Shown piece after piece: positions 8,778 through 19,114 of a stretch of DNA of 64,000 nt. Origin of the DNA: Flavobacterium sp. M31R6 (GTDB taxonomy: Bacteria; Bacteroidota; Bacteroidia; Flavobacteriales; Flavobacteriaceae); NCBI RefSeq assembly GCF_013284035.1, contig NZ_CP054141.1, positions 4,400,518 to 4,464,517 on the forward strand, written 5' to 3'. The position numbers and the translations under genes were made by a program. Position 1 is the stretch's first letter. Each line of letters begins with the position of its first letter. The notes under the pieces are model-generated. The model was not told the DNA's origin and ran no database searches. It worked only from the letters and a program-made list of their open reading frames with translations.

Positions 8778-9905
8778 TTAAACTTCCTTTTTTTCTAAAA
8801 TCCTATTTGATTTTACAAAATCTGTTGGAGACACTCCTGTATACTTTTTGAAAGTTGTATTAAAAGTAGTTTTAGAATTAAATCCAGATTCATAAGCAAT
8901 TCCCAGAATATTTAATTGACTGTATTTCTCAGACAACAATAACATTTTTGCTTCTTCGACGCGGTATTTGTTGACAAAATTATAAAAGTTATCACCGTAT
9001 AATTCATTAATCACAAACGAAGTTTCATTACAACTTGCCTTCATATTTTTGGCTAATTTTGGCAAACTTAAATCATTTTCCAAATATACTTTTCCAGAAT
9101 TCATGAGTACCCGTAATTTTTCGTCTAACTCATTCAATCGCTTTTCCGAAACTCTTTTGGGATTCTCTTTTTTATACTCTTTAATAGTTGACAACTCATC
9201 TAAATCTTTTTTATTAAAATCAAAAATTTCTTTTTGCTGTAAAGAAAAATAAGCTAGAAAAAACACAGATAAAAGATATAATAAAGGGGTAAACCGAGTT
9301 ATGTTTTCCAAGTTAAAAAAGACAAGATTGAGCCAAGCAATTATAATTATCACCAAAATCAATAAAAAATATTTTAACCAGGAAAGATCGATTTGCTCAG
9401 TTGATGATGAAAATTGACGTATATCTTTTATGTGTTTTTGCAATTTACTAAAAGACAAATACCAGTAAATTATTGTTTGAAGAGGCAATGCAATTTGTAG
9501 CGCAAAAAAAACTATTCTGCCTACAGAATAACTGAATTCAATGTTTTTCCCAGTGATAAAAAACGGAAATCTAAAAATCAAAAAGATTAAAAAGGGCAAA
9601 AAATGCCATAAAATTTTCTTGTCAAATTTTTTAAGTAATGAAGTAAAATATAAAATACTGATATAAAGAGCAGGAGCGGTTAAGAATCTCATCAGCCCAA
9701 TTAAATCAAACAAAACAGGATGATTTGACTGAAAATTTTCTGAAACCAAAAATATTTCCAACATCGCTAATCCAAGAGTTATGACAAATAATCCCAGCCA
9801 GCGATTTGCTATACTGTTGATTTTTTGCGGATGCATAATAAGCAAAAAACCTAGTAAGAAGGCTGCTCCAGAAGTAATACCCATTATGATTGGAAAATTC
9901 ATCAT
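8778..9905 (-). CDS. AraC-family transcriptional regulator with N-terminal membrane domain
   Basis: Residues 1 to about 245 of this 375-residue protein contain about seven hydrophobic helices, and residues from about 270 form an AraC-type double helix-turn-helix (NDLSLPKLAKNMKAS..., then NILGIAYESGFNSKTTFNTTFKKYTGVSPTDF). The membrane-plus-AraC arrangement is common in Flavobacteriia, where the sensor half is thought to respond to an extracellular or membrane cue. Target genes are unknown; the neighbouring membrane-protein and esterase genes are candidates. Confidence 0.87.
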   Translation of the reverse strand: MMNFPIIMGITSGAAFLLGFLLIMHPQKINSIANRWLGLFVITLGLAMLEIFLVSENFQSNHPVLFDLIGLMRFLTAPALYISILYFTSLLKKFDKKILWHFLPFLIFLIFRFPFFITGKNIEFSYSVGRIVFFALQIALPLQTIIYWYLSFSKLQKHIKDIRQFSSSTEQIDLSWLKYFLLILVIIIIAWLNLVFFNLENITRFTPLLYLLSVFFLAYFSLQQKEIFDFNKKDLDELSTIKEYKKENPKRVSEKRLNELDEKLRVLMNSGKVYLENDLSLPKLAKNMKASCNETSFVINELYGDNFYNFVNKYRVEEAKMLLLSEKYSQLNILGIAYESGFNSKTTFNTTFKKYTGVSPTDFVKSNRILEKKEV

Positions 9906-9948
9906 GTCAAAAAAATATAGAATTATGATATTACTGAAAAGAAACTAC

Positions 9949-10803
9949 TTACTTCACAAAATAGTTATTATCCTCAAACCAATCCGTTAACCTCTGTGGC
10001 CAAGTTTTCAAAGAATTAGTTTTGGCTCTTTTTCCCATATTAAAAGCATGCCCTCCTTTGGAATACAAATGCATCTCTATAGGAACATTCGCTTGACGGT
10101 ATTTATTCAGCAAATCAACTATCGGTGCGGAACAACAGGTGTCATCATTCGCAGCCAATAAAAATGCCGGTGGCGCATCCGATTTAATTTCTTTTGGGAT
10201 AAACAAAGGCCCTGGATAAATTAATATTTGAAAGTTGGGTTGTGCATCTTGTTTATCGATTGCGTCAGATGAATTTTCCAAAGTATTTTTAGCATTATAA
10301 GCGACCAAAGCCACAACTTCCCCCCCAGCAGAAAACCCCATTGCACCTATTCGAGTTGGATCTATTTTAAATTCAGCAGCCTTACTTCTTATCAGTCTCA
10401 TTGCCCTTTCAGCATCCTGTTTCACATGAGTTTCTAATTTATAGGGTGACCCAACTTCTCTTGCCAAACGGTATTTTAGGACAAAAGCTGTTATACCAAT
10501 ACTTGTAAAATACTCCGCAGCATCTCTTCCCTCTGAATTGAAAACCAAATTTTCATGCCCTCCGCCAGGACAAATAAGTACCGCCATACCATTTGGCTTT
10601 TCAGGAAAATAAGCCGTTATCGATGGATTATGAATATTTTTTACCCACCAGTCTTTGGCTTGTTCGGGTTCGTCTTTACGATTTTCAAAACCAGGAGCGC
10701 CATTTTCCCAAAGAGAAATTTTCAAACTCTTTTCCTGTGAAAATCCTTTATTGCAAATAGTTAACAAAAACAAACAGATGTAAAGTTTCAACATTATTTT
10801 CAT
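9949..10803 (-). CDS. Secreted alpha/beta-hydrolase esterase
   Basis: The 284-residue protein opens with a signal peptide (KLYICLFLLTICNKGFSQE, cleavage near residue 22). The catalytic triad is visible: the nucleophile elbow in GFSAGGEV, an aspartate in AANDDTCC and a histidine in KGGHAFNMG; the oxyanion segment is CPGGGHENL. The layout fits the acetyl-esterase/BD-FAE group, often active on acetylated sugars, but the substrate is not determinable here. Confidence 0.83.
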   Translation of the reverse strand: MKIMLKLYICLFLLTICNKGFSQEKSLKISLWENGAPGFENRKDEPEQAKDWWVKNIHNPSITAYFPEKPNGMAVLICPGGGHENLVFNSEGRDAAEYFTSIGITAFVLKYRLAREVGSPYKLETHVKQDAERAMRLIRSKAAEFKIDPTRIGAMGFSAGGEVVALVAYNAKNTLENSSDAIDKQDAQPNFQILIYPGPLFIPKEIKSDAPPAFLLAANDDTCCSAPIVDLLNKYRQANVPIEMHLYSKGGHAFNMGKRAKTNSLKTWPQRLTDWFEDNNYFVK

Positions 10804-10858
10804 TCAAGATATATTTAAAAATACTAGTTCCTAAATATACTACAAAAACGTTTATAAT

Positions 10859-12271
10859 CTACTGTGACACAACTGTTGAAATAATTTTCTTCATTTCTTC
10901 TATCACAATTTTAATGTCATTTTCATTCGTTCTCCAATTGACAAACGAAGCTCTAATTCCTTTGCGGTTTTGATATACTGTTGGCGTCATAAACACTTTG
11001 CCGTTATCATTGAGTTGCGTCAAAAATAAATTTACTTTTTCCTGATTGTGTTCTCCTGTCAAAGTGAAACAAACATTATTGAGACGGGTTGGCGCCAATA
11101 ATTCGAAGCTTTCATCATTAGTTATAAAAGCATCCAACTGCAATGCCATCGCAACACTATTTTCTACAATATCTTGAAATCCCTGTTTTCCGTATGCCAA
11201 TAGTGAAAACCAAACAGGCAAAGCTTTTAATCGTCTGGAATTCTCAGGCAGGAAATTCAGGTAACTGAAATTCTCCAATGGATCACCCAAATATGGAGCA
11301 TTTGAATTTTGGAACGTTTCCACCTGAAGATTTTTATGTTGTTCTTTTACCAAATAAAAAGCACTTTCGTAAGGAACATTCAGCCATTTATGGCAATCTA
11401 TGGTAATACTGTCTGCGTTTCCCCAACCGTTTACCAAATGTTTGTATTTTGGAGAACAAGCTGCAAAACCTCCGAAAGCGGCATCAATATGCCACCAAAA
11501 ATTGTATTTCTCTTTGAGTTTCGCAATTGCATTAAAATCATCAAAATCGGCTGAGTTGACAGTTCCCGCACTCGATATTAAAATAAAAGGCTGACCATTT
11601 AAACTTTTAATGTTTTGTTCCAAATCGTTCATGTCAATAGCTTCCCGATTTCCTTCAACTGTTTTTACTTTAATGAAATTTTGGCTTCCAATTCCTAACA
11701 TCGCCAAACATTTTACTGAAGAAGAATGCGGTGTAGCCGTAAGAATATTTAGAGGAGCGCTAATTCCGTTTTTTGCAAAATCCTGACCCAATTGCTTTCC
11801 GAACCATTGTCGAGCCACCGCCAAACTTGTGAAATTTGACATTGTAGCGCCTGTTACAAATCCGCCCAAAAATGATTTTGGCAAATCCAATAATTGCAGC
11901 AATAGATTAATGGTTTCTATTTCTATCAAAGCAGAAACGCCTCCTTGCGCTTTTGTAGCCTGTGCATTTGCATCATAAATCGTAGTTAACCAATCGCCAA
12001 CTATAGAAGCAGGTGTTGCCCCTCCCGTAACAAAACCCCAATATCTAGGTCCCGCCTGTGAAACCATCAAAGGGGCTAAACGTTCATTGAATTCGTCCAA
12101 AACCGACATTGCTCCCAAACCAGAATCACTTAGATTCCTATTAGTGGATATTGTATTTTGGGTTGAAGTGGGGATCTCATCAATGACATTAAGAAAATCA
12201 ATTCCTTGTTGTTTTACTTTTTCGAGAATATTTTCAATGTCTTTTAAATCTTGTTGGAGGGTTGGGTTCAT
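10859..12271 (-). CDS. PLP-dependent group II decarboxylase
   Basis: This 470-residue fold-type I decarboxylase resembles aromatic-L-amino-acid, glutamate and diaminobutyrate decarboxylases. The PLP lysine is in SITIDCHKWLNVPYES and the aspartate that holds the pyridine nitrogen in WWHIDAAFGG. The N-terminal part has the family stretch PRYWGFVTGGATPASIVGDWL. Substrate specificity cannot be assigned from sequence alone. It stands alone with no obvious pathway partner nearby. Confidence 0.85.
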   Translation of the reverse strand: MNPTLQQDLKDIENILEKVKQQGIDFLNVIDEIPTSTQNTISTNRNLSDSGLGAMSVLDEFNERLAPLMVSQAGPRYWGFVTGGATPASIVGDWLTTIYDANAQATKAQGGVSALIEIETINLLLQLLDLPKSFLGGFVTGATMSNFTSLAVARQWFGKQLGQDFAKNGISAPLNILTATPHSSSVKCLAMLGIGSQNFIKVKTVEGNREAIDMNDLEQNIKSLNGQPFILISSAGTVNSADFDDFNAIAKLKEKYNFWWHIDAAFGGFAACSPKYKHLVNGWGNADSITIDCHKWLNVPYESAFYLVKEQHKNLQVETFQNSNAPYLGDPLENFSYLNFLPENSRRLKALPVWFSLLAYGKQGFQDIVENSVAMALQLDAFITNDESFELLAPTRLNNVCFTLTGEHNQEKVNLFLTQLNDNGKVFMTPTVYQNRKGIRASFVNWRTNENDIKIVIEEMKKIISTVVSQ

Positions 12272-12333
12272 ATACTTTTATTTAATTTCGCTTAATTCTA
12301 GAAATAACAGCATTCTTTCAAACACTTTATTCA

Positions 12334-12494
12334 ACCATATAAGTCATATAAGTAATCCTTTTGAGAAAGTTAAGCAAAATTAAAAGATCATATAAGGTAA
12401 ATGAAATAAACCCATAAAGAAGGTTTTTCTCTTATTTGTACTTTTTTCGACTTGACAAACTTTTTTATATTTTAACTTATATGACTTATATGGT
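12334..12494. repeat. 20-bp perfect inverted repeat enclosing 121 bp
   Basis: ACCATATAAGTCATATAAGT (12334-12353) is matched by its exact reverse complement at 12475-12494. Each arm is itself a tandem of the CATATAAG motif, and a further partial copy lies near 12385. The enclosed 121 bases are AT-rich and have no convincing frame. It makes up most of the spacer between the decarboxylase gene and metF. Confidence 0.8.
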
Positions 12495-12538
12495 AAAAAA
12501 TAAATGCTGTTTATTTTAGAATATAGCGTTTAATATTA

Positions 12539-12579
12539 AAAAAAATACCCCATTAGTTAAAAATAACCAATCGAGTATT
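12539..12579 (-). terminator. Probable terminator of the metH/metF unit
   Basis: AATACCCCATTAGTTA (12544-12559) pairs imperfectly with TAACCAATCGAGTATT (12564-12579), and a run of Ts follows on the minus strand. It lies about 30 bases after the metF stop codon. Confidence 0.6.
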
Positions 12580-12608
12580 TCAAATTGAAATTAATAATAA
12601 TTTTTTAT

Positions 12609-13565
12609 TTAAAAAACTTGGCTTGCTATTTGTCTGATATTTTCTGATTTTCCCATAGAATAATAATGTAAAACAGGCACTCCAGCCGCTTTCAATTCTA
12701 TTGATTGTTGGATGGCCCACTCTATACCCACTTGGCGTATTTCTGCGTTATTTTTGCACTTATCAACTGCGCTTATCAAATCTTCTGGCAAATCGATACG
12801 GAATATTTGAGGCAATACCTGTAAATGTCTTTGCACCGCAATCGGTTTTATTCCCGGAATAATTGGAACGGTAATTCCTATTTCTCTGGCTTTGGCAACA
12901 AACTCAAAATATTTGGCATTATCAAAAAACATTTGAGTCACCACATAATCAGCTCCAGCATCTACTTTTTCTTTCAATCTTTTTAAATCTGACATCAAAG
13001 AAGGAGATTCCAAATGCTTCTCTGGATAACCTGCAACACCTATGCAAAAATCGGCTTTGTTGTCGATGTCCATTACATCGTGTAAATACTTTCCGTTATT
13101 CAATTGATAAATTTGACTCACTAAGTCGGATGCATAATTATTCCCACCTTCTTTGGGTACAAAGGACTGTTCGTCTTTCATCGCATCACCACGAAGCGCC
13201 ATAACATTGTCAATTCCTAAATAATGACAATCGACTAACAAATATTCCGTCTCTTCTTTGGTGAAACCACCGCAAAGCACGTGAGGAACCGTATCCACAT
13301 TGTATTTATGTTTAATAGAAGCGCAAATCCCCAAGGTTCCAGGACGCATTCTGGTCAGTTTTTTTTCCAATAAACCATTGCCTTTATCCACATAAATATA
13401 CTCCTCACGAGAAGTCGTTACATCTATAAATGGTGGCTTGAACTCCATCAACGGGTCAATATTGTCGTATAACTCCTGAATGCTTTTGCCTTTCTGTGGC
13501 GGAATAATTTCGAAAGAGAATAACGTTTCTCCTTTGGCTTTTTCAATATGTTTTGTTACTTTCAT
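12609..13565 (-). CDS. metF: 5,10-methylenetetrahydrofolate reductase
   Basis: MetF makes 5-methyl-THF, the methyl donor used by methionine synthase. The start chosen is the ATG at 13563-13565 (MKVTKHIEKAKGETLFSFE); seven upstream codons are also open. The protein has the family's N-terminal FSFEIIPPQKGKS catalytic glutamate region, NVMALRGD, and the FAD-site segment DYVVTQMFFDN. It follows the C-terminal half of metH by 78 bp, and the two genes are probably cotranscribed. Confidence 0.93.
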   Translation of the reverse strand: MKVTKHIEKAKGETLFSFEIIPPQKGKSIQELYDNIDPLMEFKPPFIDVTTSREEYIYVDKGNGLLEKKLTRMRPGTLGICASIKHKYNVDTVPHVLCGGFTKEETEYLLVDCHYLGIDNVMALRGDAMKDEQSFVPKEGGNNYASDLVSQIYQLNNGKYLHDVMDIDNKADFCIGVAGYPEKHLESPSLMSDLKRLKEKVDAGADYVVTQMFFDNAKYFEFVAKAREIGITVPIIPGIKPIAVQRHLQVLPQIFRIDLPEDLISAVDKCKNNAEIRQVGIEWAIQQSIELKAAGVPVLHYYSMGKSENIRQIASQVF

Positions 13566-13643
13566 TTTATTTGTTTCAAGTTTCAAGTTTAAGGTTTAAA
13601 GTTCTCTCGAGTAACTTGAAACTTTAAACTTGAAACAAATTTT

Positions 13644-16325
13644 TTAATCTGCTATATTTGGATTCAGCCATTTCATGGCGACCTCTGTTGAAACACTTCT
13701 TCGTTTGGCGTAATCAATAACCTGATCTTCTTTTATTTTTCCAAGACCGAAATACTTGCTTTCCGGATTTCCAAAATAATATCCCGAAACCGAAGAAGCC
13801 GGCCACATCGCCATACTTTCGGTCAGGGTCACTCCAATTGCTGCCTCTACATTCAGCAATTTCCAAATCGTTGGTTTTTCCAAGTGGTCTGGACAAGCAG
13901 GATAACCCGGTGCCGGACGAATTCCTTTATAATCTTCTTCAATAAGCGCTTGTTTGCTCAAAACCTCATCGGCTGCATAACCCCAAATTTCTTTACGGAT
14001 TTTTTCGTGTAAATATTCGGCGAAAGCTTCTGCAAAACGATCCGCCAAAGCTTTAACCATAATCGAATTGTAATCGTCCAAATCCTTTTCGAATTCAGCC
14101 GCCCATTCGTCTACACCAAAACCGGTGGTTACACAAAATGCTCCCATATAATCCACTTTCCCACTCTCTTTTGGAGCAATAAAATCGGCTAATGCGATGT
14201 TTGGTGCTCCTTTTGTTTTTTGTGACTGCTGACGCAAAGTCAAGAATGTCTGCAATGGTTTTCCGTTTTCGTCAGTCAACTCGATATCATCATCATTGAT
14301 TTGGTTCGCAGGGAAAATTCCGTAGATTCCTTTGGCTTGTAATTTCTTTTCTTTCAAAATTACTTCCAACATAGCTTGTGCATCCGCAAAAACAGAAGTC
14401 GCTTGCTCTCCCACAACTTCATCTGCCAAAATCGCCGGATATTTTCCGAACAATTCCCAAGTCCTAAAAAACGGAGTCCAGTCAATGTAAGGAACCAACA
14501 CATCCAAGTCCACTTCGATAGTTTGTTCCCCAATAACTTTTGGTTTTACAGGTTCGAAATGTCTCCAATCCAATTGTAATTTATTCTTACGCGCTTGCTC
14601 AATCGTTAGGAAATTCTTGTCTCTTGAACGATTCAAGAATGTTTCTCTAAACGCATCGTATTCGGCACGGATATCGCTTGCATAAATTTTTCGGTTGTGA
14701 TCTAATAAATTTCCTGCTACGGTAACCGCTCTTGACGCATCGTTTACGTGAATCACGGTTTCTCTGTATTGAGGTGCAATTTTCACGGCCGTATGTGCGC
14801 GTGAAGTAGTTGCGCCACCAATCATTACCGGAATTTTCATCCCTCTTTTATCCAATTCCTTAGCGAGATACACCATTTCGTCCAAAGACGGCGTGATCAA
14901 TCCGCTTAATCCAATAATATCTACTTCATGTTCAATAGCCGCTGCAATAATTTTTTCGGGAGGCACCATAACACCCAAATCGACAATCTCATAATTATTG
15001 CAAGCCAATACCACCGAAACAATATTTTTACCAATATCGTGTACATCACCTTTTACGGTTGCCATCAAAATCTTTCCATTCCCCGATTTATCACCTACCT
15101 GTTTAGCAGCTTCGATAAACGGCAATAAATAAGCCACAGCTTTTTTCATTACACGTGCCGATTTTACCACCTGTGGCAAAAACATTTTACCTGAACCAAA
15201 CAAATCTCCGACAACATTCATTCCCGTCATCAAGTTGATTTCGATAACTTCGATAGGTTTTGTGGCGGCTAAGCGAGCTTCCTCAACATCAATTTCTATA
15301 AATTCATCCACCCCTTTTACCAAGGAATGCGTAATTCTTTCCTGAACCGTTCCCGAACGCCATTCTTGAACCGCTTTCTCGTTGCTCTTTACATCTCCTT
15401 TTACATTTTCGGCAAAATCCAATAAGCGTTCTGTAGCATCATCGCGTCTGTCCAGAATTACATCTTCTACGTGTTCCAATAAATCTTTTGGAATTTCGTC
15501 ATATATCGACAACATTTCCGGATTTACAATTCCCATTGTCATTCCGTTTTTAATGGCATGGTACAAGAAAACCGAGTGCATCGCTTCTCTCACCGTGTCA
15601 TTTCCCCTAAACGAAAACGAAACGTTACTCACCCCGCCACTAATGTGCGCGTGCGGTAAATTTTCTCGAACCCATTTGGTTCCTCTAAAGAAATCCAAAG
15701 CATTCAAGCGGTGTTCCTCCATACCTGTCGCTACGGGGAATATATTCAAATCGAAGATGATATCCTGTGGAGGAAAATCTACTTTGTTTACCAAAATATC
15801 ATACGACCGTTGGCAAATTTCAACTCTACGATCGTAATTATCGGCTTGTCCTACCTCATCAAAAGCCATTACAATCACGGCAGCTCCATAACGTTTGATC
15901 AATTTGGCGTGATGGATAAAAGCTTCCTCTCCTTCTTTCAGCGAAATCGAGTTTACCACACATTTTCCCTGCACGACTTTCAAACCAGCCTCAATGATTT
16001 CCCATTTCGAACTGTCAATCATAATTGGCACACGAGAAATATCCGGCTCGGCAGCAATCAAATTCAGGAATTTGGTCATTGCATAAACGCCGTCAAGCAT
16101 TCCCTCATCCATATTGATATCGATGATCTGCGCCCCTCCTTCTACCTGCTGTCTCGCAATATCGAGTGCTTCCTCATATTTTTCCTCCTTGATCAATCGA
16201 AGGAACTTTCTCGAACCTGTTACATTGGTACGTTCCCCAACATTCACAAATACGCTGTCCGGCGTAATGATCAAAGGCTCTAATCCTGATAATACAAGGT
16301 TTCTTCTATTTTTATTGTGTCCCAT
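13644..16325 (-). CDS. metH: Cobalamin-dependent methionine synthase, C-terminal part (folate, B12 and activation domains)
   Basis: This 893-residue protein covers the parts of MetH downstream of the homocysteine domain. The pterin-binding domain is at about 15-290 ([14 protein letters not shown]), the B12 cap and binding domains are at about 320-560 with the cobalt-ligand motif DVHDIGKN, and the AdoMet-binding reactivation domain is at about 570-890 ([12 protein letters not shown]). The homocysteine-binding half is a separate gene 2.8 kb upstream (19115-20116). A split MetH is common in Flavobacteriia, but the halves usually adjoin; here an ion-transport cluster lies between them. Confidence 0.93.
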   Translation of the reverse strand: MGHNKNRRNLVLSGLEPLIITPDSVFVNVGERTNVTGSRKFLRLIKEEKYEEALDIARQQVEGGAQIIDINMDEGMLDGVYAMTKFLNLIAAEPDISRVPIMIDSSKWEIIEAGLKVVQGKCVVNSISLKEGEEAFIHHAKLIKRYGAAVIVMAFDEVGQADNYDRRVEICQRSYDILVNKVDFPPQDIIFDLNIFPVATGMEEHRLNALDFFRGTKWVRENLPHAHISGGVSNVSFSFRGNDTVREAMHSVFLYHAIKNGMTMGIVNPEMLSIYDEIPKDLLEHVEDVILDRRDDATERLLDFAENVKGDVKSNEKAVQEWRSGTVQERITHSLVKGVDEFIEIDVEEARLAATKPIEVIEINLMTGMNVVGDLFGSGKMFLPQVVKSARVMKKAVAYLLPFIEAAKQVGDKSGNGKILMATVKGDVHDIGKNIVSVVLACNNYEIVDLGVMVPPEKIIAAAIEHEVDIIGLSGLITPSLDEMVYLAKELDKRGMKIPVMIGGATTSRAHTAVKIAPQYRETVIHVNDASRAVTVAGNLLDHNRKIYASDIRAEYDAFRETFLNRSRDKNFLTIEQARKNKLQLDWRHFEPVKPKVIGEQTIEVDLDVLVPYIDWTPFFRTWELFGKYPAILADEVVGEQATSVFADAQAMLEVILKEKKLQAKGIYGIFPANQINDDDIELTDENGKPLQTFLTLRQQSQKTKGAPNIALADFIAPKESGKVDYMGAFCVTTGFGVDEWAAEFEKDLDDYNSIMVKALADRFAEAFAEYLHEKIRKEIWGYAADEVLSKQALIEEDYKGIRPAPGYPACPDHLEKPTIWKLLNVEAAIGVTLTESMAMWPASSVSGYYFGNPESKYFGLGKIKEDQVIDYAKRRSVSTEVAMKWLNPNIAD

Positions 16326-16343
16326 TTTTTTATTTTATCTTGC

Positions 16344-16392
16344 CACGAATTCACGAATTATAATCTATATTTTTAAAATTCGTGAATTCGTG
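16344..16392. repeat. 16-bp perfect palindromic repeat of the CACGAATT type
   Basis: CACGAATTCACGAATT (16344-16359) is followed 17 bases later by its exact reverse complement (16377-16392). Related CACGAATT strings occur at 32537-32570 and near 36898. It lies just upstream of the C-terminal metH gene, at the junction with the ion-transport genes. Confidence 0.75.
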
Positions 16393-16501
16393 TTTATAAT
16401 TTAAAGCCTTTCTTTGCGTCTATATTTTTATATTCTATTCTAAACTATTAATAAACTTAAATAAATTTCCCCGTCCCACGCTCATAACTGTTTTTTTACA
16501 A

Positions 16502-16942
16502 TTAATTCTTATTATTTTTAATTGCTATAATTTTCTGTACTACTGCAAAGAACATTGTGGTTGACCAACCAAATAACAAAATCCCATTCATGGCTTCAAA
16601 TCCACTCATGATGCGCCAGATAGGAGGGAGCGTGATATCGCCATAACCTAACGTGGTGTAAGTAATCATTGAAAAATAAATCGATTCTTCCCAATGACTG
16701 ATTTTATCCAATGCAGGTATCATCATATAAACGCCAGCCCAAAGAGCAATTTCAATAAAGTGTAATACCATTAAAAAAACGGCCATAGTAGAAAGTGTTT
16801 TCAAAATCTTATAAAATCCGAAAACCTGACTTTTTAAATCGCGGTTGCGAAACAAATAATTCAGCCACCATGCGGTTCCCAATCCATGAATAAAAATGGT
16901 TGCAACAATAATTCCCAAACTAAAAAGTATTTGTATCGCCAT
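16502..16942 (-). CDS. Small two-helix potassium channel protein
   Basis: This 146-residue protein has the K+ selectivity filter in YTTLGYGDITLPP, a pore helix before it and hydrophobic segments on both sides, plus one N-terminal hydrophobic segment. It lacks any cytosolic nucleotide or RCK regulatory domain, so it is a minimal Ion_trans_2 channel. It lies 59 bp after an antiporter gene on the same strand, suggesting a small ion-homeostasis pair. Confidence 0.82.
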   Translation of the reverse strand: MAIQILFSLGIIVATIFIHGLGTAWWLNYLFRNRDLKSQVFGFYKILKTLSTMAVFLMVLHFIEIALWAGVYMMIPALDKISHWEESIYFSMITYTTLGYGDITLPPIWRIMSGFEAMNGILLFGWSTTMFFAVVQKIIAIKNNKN

Positions 16943-17001
16943 CTATTTTTAAAATTTACAAAATTACTATTCTCTACGTTTGAACTTAATGATATTTTAT
17001 C

Positions 17002-18204
17002 TTACTGAAAATACTTGCCAAGCATTTTTGAAAAAGGTACCGCAGTAAATCCATGCAAAAAAATACTTAGCAAAACTGTAAGAACAATAACTGAAATTAT
17101 GCGTTCATATCCCGGTATTCCTAATTCAATTATTACGAGTAATAAATACAAAACTGATGCAATGCCGCGTGGTCCAAACCAACCAATAAATCCAATAGTA
17201 ACACTAGGTAATTTTGTACCAATAAGGCAAATTGCAACGGGCAACATTCTGATAATTGTAAGACTTAATAAGGCATAAACCCAAGCGTTTATATCCCAAT
17301 AAGGATAACAAAACGGAACGAGCATCATACCAAATAAAAGAAAAATAAAAAGTACGAGTGCCTGACTTTCTGCTTCACCAAATTCATGTAATCGTTCGCG
17401 TACTTTGAGGTTATGAGTTCCGAGTAACATGCCTGCAAAAAATGCAGCGATGAAGCCATTACCGTCAACTGTTTCGGCTAGTGAAAACGCTAATAATGCA
17501 ATGGCTATTGAAGATAAACTTTGAAAAGTGGAATTCATCCAGCCTTTGCTTGAAGCCTTGTCAACTAAATATCCTCCTGCCCAACCAATCAATCCACCAA
17601 TCAATGGACCAAAAACAAATTGCCGGAGTGTAAAAAGTAACCAATAAGATGTACCAGAGTTTCCCGCATCTGCATGAGATAAAACAGCAAGACAAATTAA
17701 TATTGGAGGAAATGCAATCCCATCGTTTAAACCACTTTCAACGTTTATGGTTTGGCGAATTTTTTCGGGCACCAGTTTACTTGTAACCACTGCCTGCCCC
17801 AAAGCAGCATCAGTAGGCGACAAAATAAAAGCCATAAGCGCAATTACCCAGATATTAACACCAGGAAAAAGTGGGATGCCTATTAATATTCCCAATACCA
17901 TAGTCAATGGCAAACCTATTAGCAATAAACGAACAGGCAATTTTCGATGCTTTCTTAATTCCATTAAATTAATAGTGGATGCATCATTAAAAAGCACTAA
18001 CACCAGTGTAAGTTCAGCAAGTATTTTTACCAATGGCGCATCAATACCTTGCCTCAATTCATCTATTTGAAAATTAGAAGCTATTATACCAATCACTACA
18101 AAAACCATTGGTGCTGTGATAACAGATTTTTCAAGGGCTTTTGAAAAAAGTCCGTAAACTAAAATCAGTAAAGCCGTAAATACAAAGATTGGATATTCAG
18201 TCAT
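17002..18204 (-). CDS. Monovalent cation:proton antiporter (CPA1/NhaP type)
   Basis: A 400-residue protein with about 11-12 hydrophobic segments. Family motifs visible are LVLVLFNDASTINL near the N-terminus, SPTDAALGQAVV, and NVESGLNDGIAFP, which carries the conserved acidic transport residue. There is no long cytosolic C-terminal domain. It probably exchanges Na+ or K+ for H+. With the K+ channel gene it separates the two metH halves. Confidence 0.87.
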   Translation of the reverse strand: MTEYPIFVFTALLILVYGLFSKALEKSVITAPMVFVVIGIIASNFQIDELRQGIDAPLVKILAELTLVLVLFNDASTINLMELRKHRKLPVRLLLIGLPLTMVLGILIGIPLFPGVNIWVIALMAFILSPTDAALGQAVVTSKLVPEKIRQTINVESGLNDGIAFPPILICLAVLSHADAGNSGTSYWLLFTLRQFVFGPLIGGLIGWAGGYLVDKASSKGWMNSTFQSLSSIAIALLAFSLAETVDGNGFIAAFFAGMLLGTHNLKVRERLHEFGEAESQALVLFIFLLFGMMLVPFCYPYWDINAWVYALLSLTIIRMLPVAICLIGTKLPSVTIGFIGWFGPRGIASVLYLLLVIIELGIPGYERIISVIVLTVLLSIFLHGFTAVPFSKMLGKYFQ

Positions 18205-18511
18205 ATTTTTCTTTTGTCCCTAATCTCGCTTATGAGTATGTGCTATTCTCTCCACGAAGTTGTGTTATTCAATTTCAATCAAAGCTACAATCTTAATAAA
18301 TTTGTTTAATCATTGTTTCTATTTTCTATTCAAAGCCAATTCCTCCAGATTTTGTTTTTATCGAAAACCTTTCATTTTATTCTCTTTGCGGGCACGGATT
18401 GCAAATCCGCGCTATCTGGATTACTAAGTTTCTAAGTAGCTTAGATTCTAAGTTTTTATTGTTTTATCTACGGTCCAAAAAACTGTAGTTATATTTTATT
18501 TTAATTTCAAC

Positions 18512-18640
18512 TTTATTTGGGCGTGACCACAAGGGTCGGGCTATTCGTTTCAAGTCCTCGTCCAATTCCGTCCCGATAGCTATCGAGACTCCATCGGTCT
18601 GTGGGCTTTCCACTGCTATCCCTCACGCGAGCTTTGTGCA
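18512..18640. repeat. Dispersed element (family A), copy 2, in a gene-free 440-bp spacer
   Basis: The spacer 18205-18647 has no convincing gene. It contains TAAGTTTCTAAGTAGCTTAG-type microrepeats (18422-18455) and then an element sharing GGGCGTG, GTCGGGCTAT and ATCCCTCACGCGAGC with the element at 5372-5520 (opposite orientation). It includes the palindrome CCGATAGCTATCG, which also occurs at about 1769-1781. Confidence 0.6.
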
Positions 18641-18647
18641 ATAAACA

Positions 18648-19031
18648 TCATTTAATCTTAATTTCTTTCTGTCTAACAGAGTCAATAAATTTAATTAGGA
18701 CTGGGCTGTTATAAAAATCTAAACACTTCATTAAATATAAATTGTTATTAGGATCATATGATTTGTATTCTTTTTTTGCCCATTTTTTAATCATCTCTCT
18801 ATATTTTTCATTTCCAAAAATATATTCCCCTTTCAAATCTATAATCTGTACATAACTACTACCATCTTTATATCTTATTGATTCTTTCCCTGATAAAACT
18901 TCAGAATAACAATCACAAAATGCCTGATTCTTTAATTTCAACAATTCCCCTTCTAATTTTTTATTTTGACCTTGAGAATAACCTACATATCCAAATAAAA
19001 TTATGTAACAAAAGCTAATTAAGATCTTCAT
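18648..19031 (-). CDS. Small secreted protein, possibly a Tai4-like immunity protein
   Basis: A 127-residue protein with an N-terminal signal peptide (MKILISFCYIILFGYVGYSQ). The mature part carries three cysteines, in QAFCDCYSEV and YLMKCLDFYNS. The C-terminal stretch KCLDFYNSPVL resembles the end of Tai4-type amidase immunity proteins; this is a weak resemblance recalled from the family and not a search result. No effector gene is nearby. It follows the N-terminal metH gene without an obvious functional link. Confidence 0.55.
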   Translation of the reverse strand: MKILISFCYIILFGYVGYSQGQNKKLEGELLKLKNQAFCDCYSEVLSGKESIRYKDGSSYVQIIDLKGEYIFGNEKYREMIKKWAKKEYKSYDPNNNLYLMKCLDFYNSPVLIKFIDSVRQKEIKIK

Positions 19032-19114
19032 AAAATTTAATTTCAGTGAGTAAAAATGTTTAAAAATCTTCGCTAGCGGTGGTATGTGATTCTTAACGCT
19101 TCAATTATTTCAAT

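Noticed and set aside
15382..16283. Long plus-strand frames (151 and 190 codons) opposite metH
   Set aside because: They lie antisense to the conserved folate domain of metH, lack recognisable motifs and are explained by codon bias of the true gene.
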